Below, in pieces: positions 8,758 through 15,327 of a stretch of 33,318 nt of DNA. This DNA comes from Candidatus Methylomirabilota bacterium. Its GTDB lineage: Bacteria > Methylomirabilota > Methylomirabilia > Methylomirabilales > CSP1-5. Location: contig VRUN01000013.1 in NCBI GenBank assembly GCA_019456075.1, positions 1 to 33,318 of the forward strand, read 5' to 3'. The number at the start of each line of letters is the position of its first letter. Positions within the stretch are counted from its first letter, which is position 1. The position numbers were made by a program, and so were the translations under genes. The notes beneath the pieces were generated by a model, which made no database searches, was not told the origin of the DNA, and saw only the letters and a list, made by a program, of their open reading frames with translations.

Positions 8758-9821
8758 AGCGCCACTCGGTGACGACCGCTGTGGAGATAGTTCATCGTTT
8801 GCACCGTGAGGAGGACCGTGAAATCTAGCTTCGCCTGGTCCTCGGTCACGGCGAGCCGCAAATTGAGCTCACGGCACCGCTCGATCATATCTTCAAGGAC
8901 TTGATCGATTGTGTACTGGTATTCTCCTGTCCAGTCCGAGACTTTGCGGCGGACCCCCTTCCGAATCCGCTTCAAAAAGCTCGCGGCAGTCACGTTGCCA
9001 GTGAACTCCGATGTATCGGAGAAAAGCCGCCTGAGGTCCCGATCGTAAAAGTTCGGGTATTCAAGACCGTAGTGCTCGCGCTTCCGTTTGTAATGGACCC
9101 GCAAGGTTTTGCGCAGACGGGGAAGGCGATCCATGCGCTCTTTCGAGGTCACCAGCGGCTGCTTTCCTGCGACCTCTCGCATGAGCTCGTCCATGTACTC
9201 GAGTTTTTTGAGTGCCGGCCAGCCCGCGTAGCGCTCTCTCCACCTCGATTCGGGACTCATCCACACCGCGAAGGTCTCGGCAAAATCCTCATCGGGGTGG
9301 CTTTGCGCGTACCATGTATCAAGGTGCAGAACAAAGCTCTTACTGTACGGTTTTGGCGTGTAGTATTCGGGATAGGGATCAGAGGACTTGCCGAATAGCT
9401 GCTGTCGGCGCCGCCTTCGCCGTAAAAGGAACGCGTGATCGATGGCGTGCCCGGTCTCGTGGCGAAGAATACGCATACACCACTCAGGGGTCCCGCCCTC
9501 GACCTCGAGCATTTGACTTAATTCAAGCCGTGCCAGGCGGGGATGGGCCAAGTAGAAGGGGATGGCGATCCCAGGGACATCATCCGGTGTAAACCACTCG
9601 TCCGAAAGCCAGAAGTGGGGTCGAAAGCGGAGGCCACTGTCCTTCAGCTCTCCATAGAGGTGCGCGATCCGACCCTCGAGGTCGCCCCCCTCGATCCTTA
9701 CATCGAGATTACACATCCTGAGATCGAGGAGCTTCTCGTCTGGCCAATCCGCCCATGCCGGCTCCGGCGAACGGCGGGACCCCCCCGACGGGTCTGATGA
9801 GGTTCTCATCTCTCCTGACAT
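8754..9821 (-). CDS. Putative zinc metallopeptidase (HETGH), first gene of ligase operon
   Basis: A protein of about 355 residues with a zincin signature, LRHETGHAIDHAF (His121, Glu122, His125), followed about 57 residues later by DEDFAETFAVWMSP, where Glu182 is the likely third zinc ligand or stabilising acid. This combination resembles Pfam 'putative zinc-binding metallopeptidase' proteins of unknown substrate. No signal peptide or membrane segment is seen, so it is probably cytoplasmic. A basic helical region follows (about 205-260). Starts are possible at TTG 9824, ATG 9821 and ATG 9809; 9821 is chosen for the GAGGGGGG just upstream. It overlaps the ATP-grasp gene by four bases, so the two are translationally coupled: a peptidase with an amide-bond-forming enzyme. 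Metallopeptidase call is strong; substrate unknown. Confidence 0.8.
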   Translation of the reverse strand: MSGEMRTSSDPSGGSRRSPEPAWADWPDEKLLDLRMCNLDVRIEGGDLEGRIAHLYGELKDSGLRFRPHFWLSDEWFTPDDVPGIAIPFYLAHPRLARLELSQMLEVEGGTPEWCMRILRHETGHAIDHAFLLRRRRRRQQLFGKSSDPYPEYYTPKPYSKSFVLHLDTWYAQSHPDEDFAETFAVWMSPESRWRERYAGWPALKKLEYMDELMREVAGKQPLVTSKERMDRLPRLRKTLRVHYKRKREHYGLEYPNFYDRDLRRLFSDTSEFTGNVTAASFLKRIRKGVRRKVSDWTGEYQYTIDQVLEDMIERCRELNLRLAVTEDQAKLDFTVLLTVQTMNYLHSGRHRVAL

Positions 9822-10031
9822 CAAGCCCCCCCCTCACAATCAGGTAGCAGTATACCTACTCCCGAATCGGTGGGCAACAGGGCACCAGATGAGCTTTGCC
9901 TGGTCCACATTCGGCCAAACAGTCTGTACCCCAGGCCGGCCCTGGGGCCTCAGATTGCGTGGACTGCCCCACGGGGTATCTGGTCTGGATCTTGCGGCCC
10001 CGGCCGAGGCTCCTGGCCCGTAGACCTGGAA

Positions 10032-10047
10032 CGAAATGTGCATTTCG
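10032..10047. promoter_or_regulatory. Perfect palindrome upstream of the SPOR gene
   Basis: CGAAATG and CATTTCG are perfect 7-base arms separated by TG. The site is 70 bases upstream of the SPOR-protein start, in the 295-base region shared with the divergent metallopeptidase operon. Size and symmetry suit a dimeric regulator's operator. No regulator can be named. Confidence 0.35.
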
Positions 10048-10116
10048 CATGAGTGTCGAAGAGGAACGGGAGATGGAAAGCAGAGGCCTGGTTTCTGGGG
10101 GGAAGGAGGCTGTATC

Positions 10117-11031
10117 ATGAGCAAGCGCCTGCTGATCATTATCGGATTGGGAATTGTCCTTATCGGCGGTGCCTACTGGTATTTCACTCGTTCGGAGGCC
10201 CCGCCAAAACCGCCTGCCCTTCCCCGCCGGGTAGCGAGGCCTCGACCGCCCCAGCCTCCGACTCCGACCAAGCCTCCCCAGGCGAAACCCCAGGCCGTCA
10301 AGCCGCCAGTTGCAATACAGAGCCCTGGGCGAGAACAGAATCCACCGGCAGGACCTCCCGAGGCGCAGGGTCCCAAAGCGGAGGTTCCTTCCGAGGTCCC
10401 CCCGAAGATCGGCCCAGAGGTTCCTTCGCAGGCTGCGCCCGAAGTCCCCGCGGAGATAGCCAGACCAGCCGAGACCCCGCGGGAGATCCCCAAGCCAGCA
10501 GAGCCTCAGCCTAAAGCCGTGAAGCCAGCCTCAGAGCTGGTGGCGAAGGCGACGGTGCCCGAGGGTGAAGAGGAAGGGCGGTTCAGCGTCCAGGTAGCCT
10601 CCCTGGTCGCTAAGCGGAACGCCACCTCCCTCAAGAAGCGACTGGAAAAGCTGGGGTACGACCCGATCATCCAAAAGACCACTGTCCGCATCACCCGCCA
10701 TCGGGTCTACGCGGGTGAGTTTCGTGACCGAGAGGCAGCAAACCAGACCGCGCAGACCCTCAGCGCGGAAGGATTTTCCCCGCGGTTGGTCGAGGGGGAG
10801 CACGGGCAGTTCGCGGTCGAGGCCGGGAGGTTTTTCAATCAGAACGCCGCCATTGATCTGGCGCGCCGCCTCCAGAAGAAGGATTACAGCTCTAAGATCG
10901 TCTCGAAGACTGCCCCTACCCCTGTGCACGTCGTGCGGGTTGGAGCGTATCAAGACAAAGCAGAGGCCCGTCAGGTGGTCAAAGCCCTCAAGCAGAAGGG
11001 GTTCTCCCCCTTTGTGGTTGTACGGCGCTGA
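10117..11031 (+). CDS. SPOR-domain membrane protein (FtsN-like layout)
   Basis: A 304-residue protein with a short cytoplasmic start (MSKR), one membrane helix (about 4-22), a long Pro/Ala/Lys-rich linker (about 28-145) and two SPOR-like domains (about 153-228 and 231-304). SPOR domains bind denuded glycan strands of septal peptidoglycan. The first contains RFSVQVASLVAKRNATSLKKRL and the second FAVEAGRFFNQNAAIDLARRL plus HVVRVGAYQDKAEARQVV. The layout resembles FtsN, DedD or DamX, so a role at the division site is likely. The start is set by AAGGAGG (10103-10109) before the ATG at 10117; an upstream in-frame ATG at 10036 adds only low-quality sequence. Which division protein it corresponds to cannot be decided. 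Confidence 0.88.
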   Translation: MSKRLLIIIGLGIVLIGGAYWYFTRSEAPPKPPALPRRVARPRPPQPPTPTKPPQAKPQAVKPPVAIQSPGREQNPPAGPPEAQGPKAEVPSEVPPKIGPEVPSQAAPEVPAEIARPAETPREIPKPAEPQPKAVKPASELVAKATVPEGEEEGRFSVQVASLVAKRNATSLKKRLEKLGYDPIIQKTTVRITRHRVYAGEFRDREAANQTAQTLSAEGFSPRLVEGEHGQFAVEAGRFFNQNAAIDLARRLQKKDYSSKIVSKTAPTPVHVVRVGAYQDKAEARQVVKALKQKGFSPFVVVRR

Positions 11032-11070
11032 TTCATTGAGACACCCCTCATCCTTCTCTGAAAGGTGAAA

Positions 11071-11105
11071 CGCCCTCCGGGGGATATGGAGGCCCCGCGA
11101 GGGCG
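11071..11105. terminator. Hairpin between convergent SPOR and CBS genes
   Basis: CGCCCTC (11071-11077) pairs with GAGGGCG (11099-11105), and an inner GGGG/CCCC stem extends it. It starts 40 bases after the SPOR gene stop and is followed on the + strand by a short TATTTT run. That is consistent with a terminator for the SPOR gene, though the T run is short and some distance from the stem. Confidence 0.4.
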
Positions 11106-11160
11106 CCTGCTATTTTCGGCCGACAACGATTCGTCCTGGAAGGAGACTGGGGGGGTGCCG

Positions 11161-11598
11161 TTATCGGCTTCCTGTAATGTAGTTTTCAAGCTGCTTTATC
11201 AAGAAGTTCTTTTCAGCGATTTCGGCCTTGACCACGTCGCCGATGGAAACGACACCAATCACCTCGTCACCTTGAAGTACGGGCAGATGTCGGATATGTT
11301 TATCTGTCATTAGGGCCATGCATTCTTCAATGGTCTGTTCTGGGCGGACACAAATCACGTTTTCGGTCATGATCTCCTTGACGGGAGTGTTCAAGGAGGA
11401 TTTTCCGTGAAGAATCACCTTCCTGGCGTAATCCCGTTCCGAGATGATCCCAACCAACTTCCCCGCCTCAAGAACCAGCAGCGCTCCCACCCCTTTATCG
11501 GCCATCAGTTTCAGGGCATCATACACGAGTGAATCGGGTGTTGTGGACCAGGTGCCATGCCCTTTATCCTGCAAAAGATGCTTGACGGTTATCATCAC
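11161..11598 (-). CDS. Tandem CBS-domain protein
   Basis: A 145-residue stand-alone Bateman module. CBS 1 covers about 5-70 (MMITVKHLLQDKG ... VGALLVLEAGKLVGIISERDYARKVI) and CBS 2 about 75-135 (VKEIMTENVICVRPEQTIEECMALMTDKHIRHLPVLQ ... VIGVVSIGDVVK). These paired domains usually bind adenine nucleotides or S-adenosylmethionine and act as energy sensors. Both show the GxxSxxD signature (GIISERD and GVVSIGD). There is no attached enzyme or transporter domain. The gene is single, convergent with the SPOR gene. Adjacent ATGs (residues 1 and 2) make the exact start uncertain by one codon. The regulated partner is unknown. Confidence 0.92.
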   Translation of the reverse strand: MMITVKHLLQDKGHGTWSTTPDSLVYDALKLMADKGVGALLVLEAGKLVGIISERDYARKVILHGKSSLNTPVKEIMTENVICVRPEQTIEECMALMTDKHIRHLPVLQGDEVIGVVSIGDVVKAEIAEKNFLIKQLENYITGSR

Positions 11599-11962
11599 TT
11601 AACCTCGCTTCCATTCTCTCGCGGCCATATCATCAATGCATTGGCAATCCAGCGATCTTGTGCTGCCACGGCGCGGATGCCGAAGGCGCGGCATGGCCTG
11701 ACCGTATGCGAATTCCATCGCTTGGGGCTTGGAGAACCTTAGTATCCCTAACTGCACCAGGGGTGTCAAGTCCCTGCGACCGGCAGGTGAGGTCTTTCGC
11801 AGACAGCCCGGCTGTGAGTGAATTTTGTGACAAAAAAGTTCCCATTTCAGGACGACTCGGCTAGAATAAGGCTATTCCAAATCACGTCTGGTAAGGAATC
11901 ACTGGAATCCTCGAAGTTGGACGCGTCTCACGGTAGACCTTCATGGGCGAAAGGAGGGACAT
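11599..11962. other. 364-bp divergent intergenic region
   Basis: This is the spacer between the CBS gene (-) and the selenoprotein gene (+). It holds a candidate + strand promoter (listed separately) and a small inverted repeat ATGCCG/CGGCAT at about 11677-11694. I see no supported coding region. Confidence 0.5.
11839..11867 (+). promoter_or_regulatory. Candidate sigma-70 promoter for the selenoprotein gene
   Basis: TTCCCA (11839-11844) and TAGAAT (11862-11867) are separated by 17 bases. The -10 box is good and the -35 weak. It would give a leader of about 90 bases before the start at 11963. Confidence 0.35.
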
Positions 11963-12550
11963 ATGGCGGCCATTGGTTGGCTCACGCAAATGGACGCAGC
12001 GATAGAGGAGGCAAAGCGGACTCACAAGCCAGTGTTGGTCGATATTTACAAGATACCTGGGTGAGGCGGCTGCATCGCAATGGATGCCGTGACGTATCCA
12101 ATCGCCAATGTCATCAGCTTCCTCACGGACAACTTCGTTTGCGCCCACTTCAACACGGCCGAACCCACGCCCGAGATAAAACAGATTCAACGGTCGCTCC
12201 GTCAAGTCTGGACGCCGACGTTGGTCTTCTTTGACCACCACCAGATCGAGACCCGGCGCTTGGTGGGTTATTTTCCTCCCGAAGAGTTCCTGGCTGAGCT
12301 CCGCTTTGCGCTCGGGACGGTCGATATGCTGCATGCGAAGTACGCGGACGCGTTTACCCGATTCCGCAGCGTCGTGGACGGGTATCCCCAGGCGAAGGTG
12401 GCTCCTGAAGCAGTCTACTGGGCAGGGGTTGCAGCCCTGCAGCGGGATGGAAAGCCTGACCCGCTATTGGACCAATGGCGGGAGCTCCGGGACCGATTTC
12501 CTGAAAGCAGCTGGTGGTCGCGGGCGTCTTTCGTCGCCGAAAAGCTCTGA
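11963..12550 (+). CDS. Thioredoxin-like selenoprotein (UGGC motif) with in-frame UGA at codon 34
   Basis: A predicted 195-residue selenoprotein. From the ATG at 11963, preceded by a strong AAGGAGG (11951-11957), the frame runs MAAIGWLTQMDAAIEEAKRT, then KPVLVDIYKIPG, meets TGA at 12062-12064, and continues GGCIAMDAVTYPIANVISFL to a TGA at 12548-12550. Reading codon 34 as selenocysteine gives U34-G-G-C37, exactly where thioredoxin-fold proteins have CxxC. Sequence on both sides of the UGA belongs to one thioredoxin fold: the beta strand KPVLVDIY before it, and the MDAVTYP helix and cis-Pro strand WTPTLVFFD after it. The C-terminal third (YADAFTRFRSVVDGYPQAKVAPEAVYWAGVAAL) is TPR-like. A hairpin lies immediately after the UGA. 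Ordinary gene calling would start at the internal ATG 12080 and lose the active site. The role is probably a thiol-disulfide/selenol oxidoreductase. MsrB is convergent, 8 bases away. A nonsense mutation or sequencing error is the alternative. Confidence 0.85.
12067..12089 (+). promoter_or_regulatory. Candidate bacterial SECIS hairpin after the Sec UGA
   Basis: Bacterial selenocysteine insertion needs a hairpin just 3' of the UGA, inside the coding region, to bind SelB. Here CGGC (12067-12070) pairs with GCCG (12086-12089), a UGC bulge follows, ATC pairs with GAT, and the apical loop is GCAATG (12077-12082). An alternative fold pairs GCATC (12072-12076) with GATGC (12083-12087) around the same loop. 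The loop starts with G, as in most bacterial SECIS elements, and lies 12 bases after the UGA, slightly closer than usual. Folding was done by eye. Confidence 0.6.
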
Positions 12551-12558
12551 GGGCTGTT

Positions 12559-12960
12559 TCATGAATCCTTTTTCATGAGGTTCAGCGAGACAGAATTGAT
12601 ACAGTATCGCTGACCTGTCGGTGGCGGTCCATCGTTGAACAGGTGGCCGAGGTGGGCGTCACACGCGTCGCACACCACCTCCACCCTTCGCATGCCCATG
12701 TTGTGATCGGGCTCCGTTCGTATGTACTCTGGCGCGATAGGCTCCCAGAAGCTCGGCCACCCTGTGCCTGAATCGAATTTCGTGTCCGAACTGAACAGGT
12801 CGTTACCGCAACACACGCATTGGTAGATCCCATCCTCTTTGCAGTTGTGGTATTCTCCCGAGAACGGCCTTTCCGTCCCCTTCTGCCTGCAGACCTTGAC
12901 CTGCTCTGAGGTGAGTTCCTGCTTCCACTCTTTTTCGGATTTGGATATCTTCTTTCCCAT
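12559..12960 (-). CDS. msrB: Peptide-methionine (R)-S-oxide reductase MsrB
   Basis: A 133-residue MsrB, which reduces the R form of methionine sulfoxide in proteins. All diagnostic parts are present: RPFSGEYHN (about 31-39), the zinc ligands Cys48/Cys51 (CVCC) and Cys97/Cys100 (CDAC), SGTGWPSF (about 64-71), GHLFNDGPPPTGQRYCINS with catalytic Cys120, and the C-terminal SLNL. It is the Cys, not Sec, form. There is no signal peptide, so it is probably cytoplasmic. The ATG at 12960 has a GGGAGGG ribosome site nine bases upstream; an open frame extends further upstream but the extension is not MsrB-like. It converges on the thioredoxin-like selenoprotein, with 8 bases between stop codons. MsrB enzymes are normally recycled by thioredoxin-type proteins, so a functional link is plausible but unproven. 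Confidence 0.97.
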   Translation of the reverse strand: MGKKISKSEKEWKQELTSEQVKVCRQKGTERPFSGEYHNCKEDGIYQCVCCGNDLFSSDTKFDSGTGWPSFWEPIAPEYIRTEPDHNMGMRRVEVVCDACDAHLGHLFNDGPPPTGQRYCINSVSLNLMKKDS

Positions 12961-12979
12961 GGGAAATCCCTCCCCCACA

Positions 12980-13231
12980 CTACGCGAAACGCTTCGTGAG
13001 CTCGTGATCGATGTGCCACATGGCGCGGCAGTCGTCCTCGTTATACAGAAGGGTCTTCTCAATAATGGCCTCATCCCCGCCGTCCAGATAATCCCAGTAG
13101 CAGACCATCGAGTCAAAGGCATCGAAGCCTTCCTGGCGCCACGTGAAGCCGAGCGCAGGTGCCACGGAGTTCCCGCCCTTCAAACAGAGATGGAGCAGAC
13201 AGACCCGGTGTGCTGCCAGCTCTGGAGGAAT
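12980..13231 (-). pseudogene. C-terminal remnant of a RecB-like (TM0106-type) nuclease gene
   Basis: An open stretch reads IPPELAAHRVCLLHLCLKGG, then VAPALGFTWRQEGFDAFDSM ... DYLDGGDEAIIEKTLLYNEDDCRA and a final HELTKRFA. The LGFTWR ... YNEDDCRA combination is typical of the C-terminal RNase H-like domain of TM0106-family putative RecB-like nucleases, which are several hundred residues long. Only about 84 codons remain. There is no plausible start beyond a TTG at 13183, and two in-frame TAA codons (13232-13237) precede it. This is best read as a truncated, decayed gene. Expression of a short peptide cannot be excluded. Confidence 0.6.
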
Positions 13232-13234
13232 TTA

Positions 13235-13384
13235 TTAGCGTCTTTTCTCCAATTTGGCGCTGGGCTTGGTGATTTCAACCTTGATCCAGTCGGCGGGACC
13301 TTTGCTCTTGCGCTTGCTCCCTTCGTACTTGACCTCGATAATCCAAGTTTTGCTCCAAGAGCTCAACGCGCGTGGACTTGGTAG
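13235..13384 (-). pseudogene. Short coding-like remnant upstream of the nuclease fragment
   Basis: In the same frame as the nuclease remnant but ended by TAA at 13235-13237, a 49-codon stretch includes WSKTWIIEVKYEGSKRKSKG and ADWIKVEITKPSAKLEKRR. It looks protein-like (alternating hydrophobic strands and basic residues) but has no good start codon and an in-frame TGA at 13385-13387. I do not recognise it. It may be the tail of another lost gene or part of the same decayed locus. Confidence 0.35.
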
Positions 13385-13409
13385 TCAAGCATTCCCCAGC
13401 AGCTCAGAA

Positions 13410-13444
13410 TGTAAGGCTTACACGGTAGGGGTGTAAGGATTACA
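13410..13444. promoter_or_regulatory. Tandem 13-bp palindromes, operator-like
   Basis: TGTAAGGCTTACA (13410-13422) and TGTAAGGATTACA (13432-13444) are two near-identical palindromes (TGTAA-N3-TTACA) whose starts are 22 bases apart, about two helical turns. The second overlaps the stop codon of the HugZ-like gene. On the minus strand they lie upstream of the nuclease remnant and MsrB. The geometry fits cooperative binding by a dimeric repressor. No regulator is identified. Confidence 0.5.
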
Positions 13445-14255
13445 TCTTGACGATGGTCGGATCCCGTTTTTTCGCCTCGTGGACCATTGCCACCAGAACG
13501 GCCCGAATTTCTTGTGGACTGATCACCTCCTGGGTGAACGGAATACGAATGCCCTGAACCTGGTCCCCTTTTCTCAGCCGCACATGAAAGCCGAGGCGGT
13601 CCACCACTGTCATTGCCGCCTCGTCGGCGTCGAAGCCACCGAAAACCCGTGCAAAGAGAAGCAGCGCATCCGTGTGGTCGGCATTCATGTGCTCGAGAAT
13701 TCCCGGCGCCGCATCGGCGAGCGGGTCGGGTGCGGCGAGAGCGTATTCCTCAGCCGACACCCAGCCCATCACGCCAAAGCCGCCCACGAAATAGGCATCG
13801 AGGACCTCCAAACGGTAAAAGCCAAAGTCTTTATAATCGACCCAGTACTTCGCGTTCTCGTATCGAGCCAGGTAGAGCTGACGTACGTGCTCCCGCTCCT
13901 CCATTGGGACGGGGGATACTTTGCCCATGAGGGTCACACGAGCACCCCCCAGCGGGTCACCAACCCAATCGGGCTGAGTCACCAGCAGACTGGCACGGGG
14001 ATTCGTACTGATGTTCTGGGTATGGACGGCCATGTCGCTTATAAGGAAGAGAGGCAGCCCGCTTCCGTCGAGTCCGTACGGCATCACAGAGCCAAACGGC
14101 CACCCTGCATGCTTTCGGGAAACGGTCGAGAGGCTCCCGACACGGCCAATATACAGCAGCGTTCGGGCCCGTTCGGCGTACGTCGGTTCAGGGACTGCGG
14201 GCAGGTCAATCCCGGGTTCACCCCCCGCGTGATGCCCATGAGATTGGTCGGACAC
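13440..14255 (-). CDS. HugZ-like pyridoxamine-5'-phosphate-oxidase-fold protein with DUF2470
   Basis: A 271-residue protein with an FMN-binding split-barrel domain (about 22-165: RTLLYIGRVGSLSTVSRKHAGWPFGSVMPY, SDMAVHTQNISTNPRASLLV, GARVTLMGKVSPV) and a C-terminal DUF2470 domain (about 175-268: ILEHMNADHTDALLLFARVFGG ... VDRLGFHVRL). This pairing is that of HugZ/HutZ-type haem-utilisation proteins and related uncharacterised flavin or haem binders. The EHMNADH stretch, with its two His residues, is the typical conserved DUF2470 motif. The start is GTG at 14255 with AGAGGA about 8 bases upstream. The N-terminus is His-rich (SHGHHAGGE). No haem-uptake gene adjoins it, so haem degradation is a family-based guess. 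Confidence 0.85.
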   Translation of the reverse strand: MSDQSHGHHAGGEPGIDLPAVPEPTYAERARTLLYIGRVGSLSTVSRKHAGWPFGSVMPYGLDGSGLPLFLISDMAVHTQNISTNPRASLLVTQPDWVGDPLGGARVTLMGKVSPVPMEEREHVRQLYLARYENAKYWVDYKDFGFYRLEVLDAYFVGGFGVMGWVSAEEYALAAPDPLADAAPGILEHMNADHTDALLLFARVFGGFDADEAAMTVVDRLGFHVRLRKGDQVQGIRIPFTQEVISPQEIRAVLVAMVHEAKKRDPTIVKM

Positions 14256-14477
14256 TCGACGTTCCTCTTACGCTCTTACGCCTCACCGGCCACGCCGGGC
14301 CCGAGGTATCATCCCTTCGGCCAGACCTGACAATCTCCACACAGTTGCACATGGCGATGTACGAGGAACGCTTTCTGAACTGCCGATCTATTCTAAATCC
14401 CAGCCGCACCGTTGATCGCTGGTCGTCTCACCCGGCCCCATCCAGTGTCAGGGTGGGATCTGGCACCCCCGCGCTTG

Positions 14478-15125
14478 CTAGTTGAGGAGCTGCCGAAGGA
14501 GGGTGCCAATGAGGAATAGCTCCTTACCCATATCGCTTGCGAGAAAACGCAGACCGTGGACCACGCCGTGTACCGCGGGATTGGCCCGCGTCCAGATGAC
14601 TTCCGCTTCGACCGGGGGAAGGATGAGCCATGCGGGGACCACCACGCTCACGCGCGTCTGAGGCGTCACCGGCTGTGGGAGGACAATCATCATGCCACCG
14701 TCGCTCAAATTCTCGACCCGGCCGTGCAGGCTGGTATCCGAAGAGAGCAGGCAGGTAACCTCCAGATCAATAGGAATCCGGAGGGAGGCCCGAGGCGTCG
14801 GCCCTGCCTGGAAGGTGATGAGGTGCTCCCAGGCGAGGCGGTCGACACCGGTCAAATCGGTCAGCCGCAGGCCCATGAGACCGGGAGACTTGTCGGCGGC
14901 CCAGATGACCCCCGCCTCGGCCCTGGCAATGCGATCCCCCGTGAGCAGACGAAGGTTCATCGCGGTTCCCCGGACGGCGAGCCGCGGAACCACAAGCAGA
15001 AGCCCGCTCTGGCTCACATTTTGGGTGAGGCCGAGGGTGCGGTACTCAGAGCCCACCGCGCCCTCACACAGGACCGGCATCCGAAGTGGGAACCGCGAAT
15101 GGTAACGGTTCTCATGCTGGCTCAT
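14478..15125 (-). CDS. Tandem PilZ-domain protein, putative c-di-GMP receptor
   Basis: A 215-residue protein made of two PilZ domains. PilZ 1 (about 5-95) has the arginine motif RYHSR (RxxxR) and NVSQSG (D/NxSxxG). PilZ 2 (about 107-215) has RASLR and NLSDGG. Both motif pairs needed for cyclic-di-GMP binding are therefore intact in both domains, so the protein should bind the dinucleotide twice. There is no output domain, signal peptide or membrane segment, so it probably works by protein contact in motility, biofilm or envelope control. It stands alone; the ATG at 15125 follows a GGGGGA. Neither a GGDEF nor an EAL protein lies in this window. Confidence 0.88.
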   Translation of the reverse strand: MSQHENRYHSRFPLRMPVLCEGAVGSEYRTLGLTQNVSQSGLLLVVPRLAVRGTAMNLRLLTGDRIARAEAGVIWAADKSPGLMGLRLTDLTGVDRLAWEHLITFQAGPTPRASLRIPIDLEVTCLLSSDTSLHGRVENLSDGGMMIVLPQPVTPQTRVSVVVPAWLILPPVEAEVIWTRANPAVHGVVHGLRFLASDMGKELFLIGTLLRQLLN

Positions 15126-15327
15126 GATTCCCCCATCACACTACGATCCCGACCACTCCCCTTTTTCTCCGTCTTCCGGACTCGTTGACGGAGTGGGTCA
15201 GGCATGGGCAATGTGTATTGTCGAGAGGATATGACCGCACCGTATCATGGCCTCCGTGAAGCGGCCCGTAATCTATCCCTTCTCGCTCCCCTTGTCAACG
15301 GGCCCCTTGCGCAAGGTGTGGGTTGAA

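Noticed and set aside
12560-12579. TCATGAA/TTCATGA hairpin at the convergent selenoprotein and msrB ends
   Set aside because: It lies within the last msrB codons, is AT-rich and short, and may be coincidental; no strong T tract follows.
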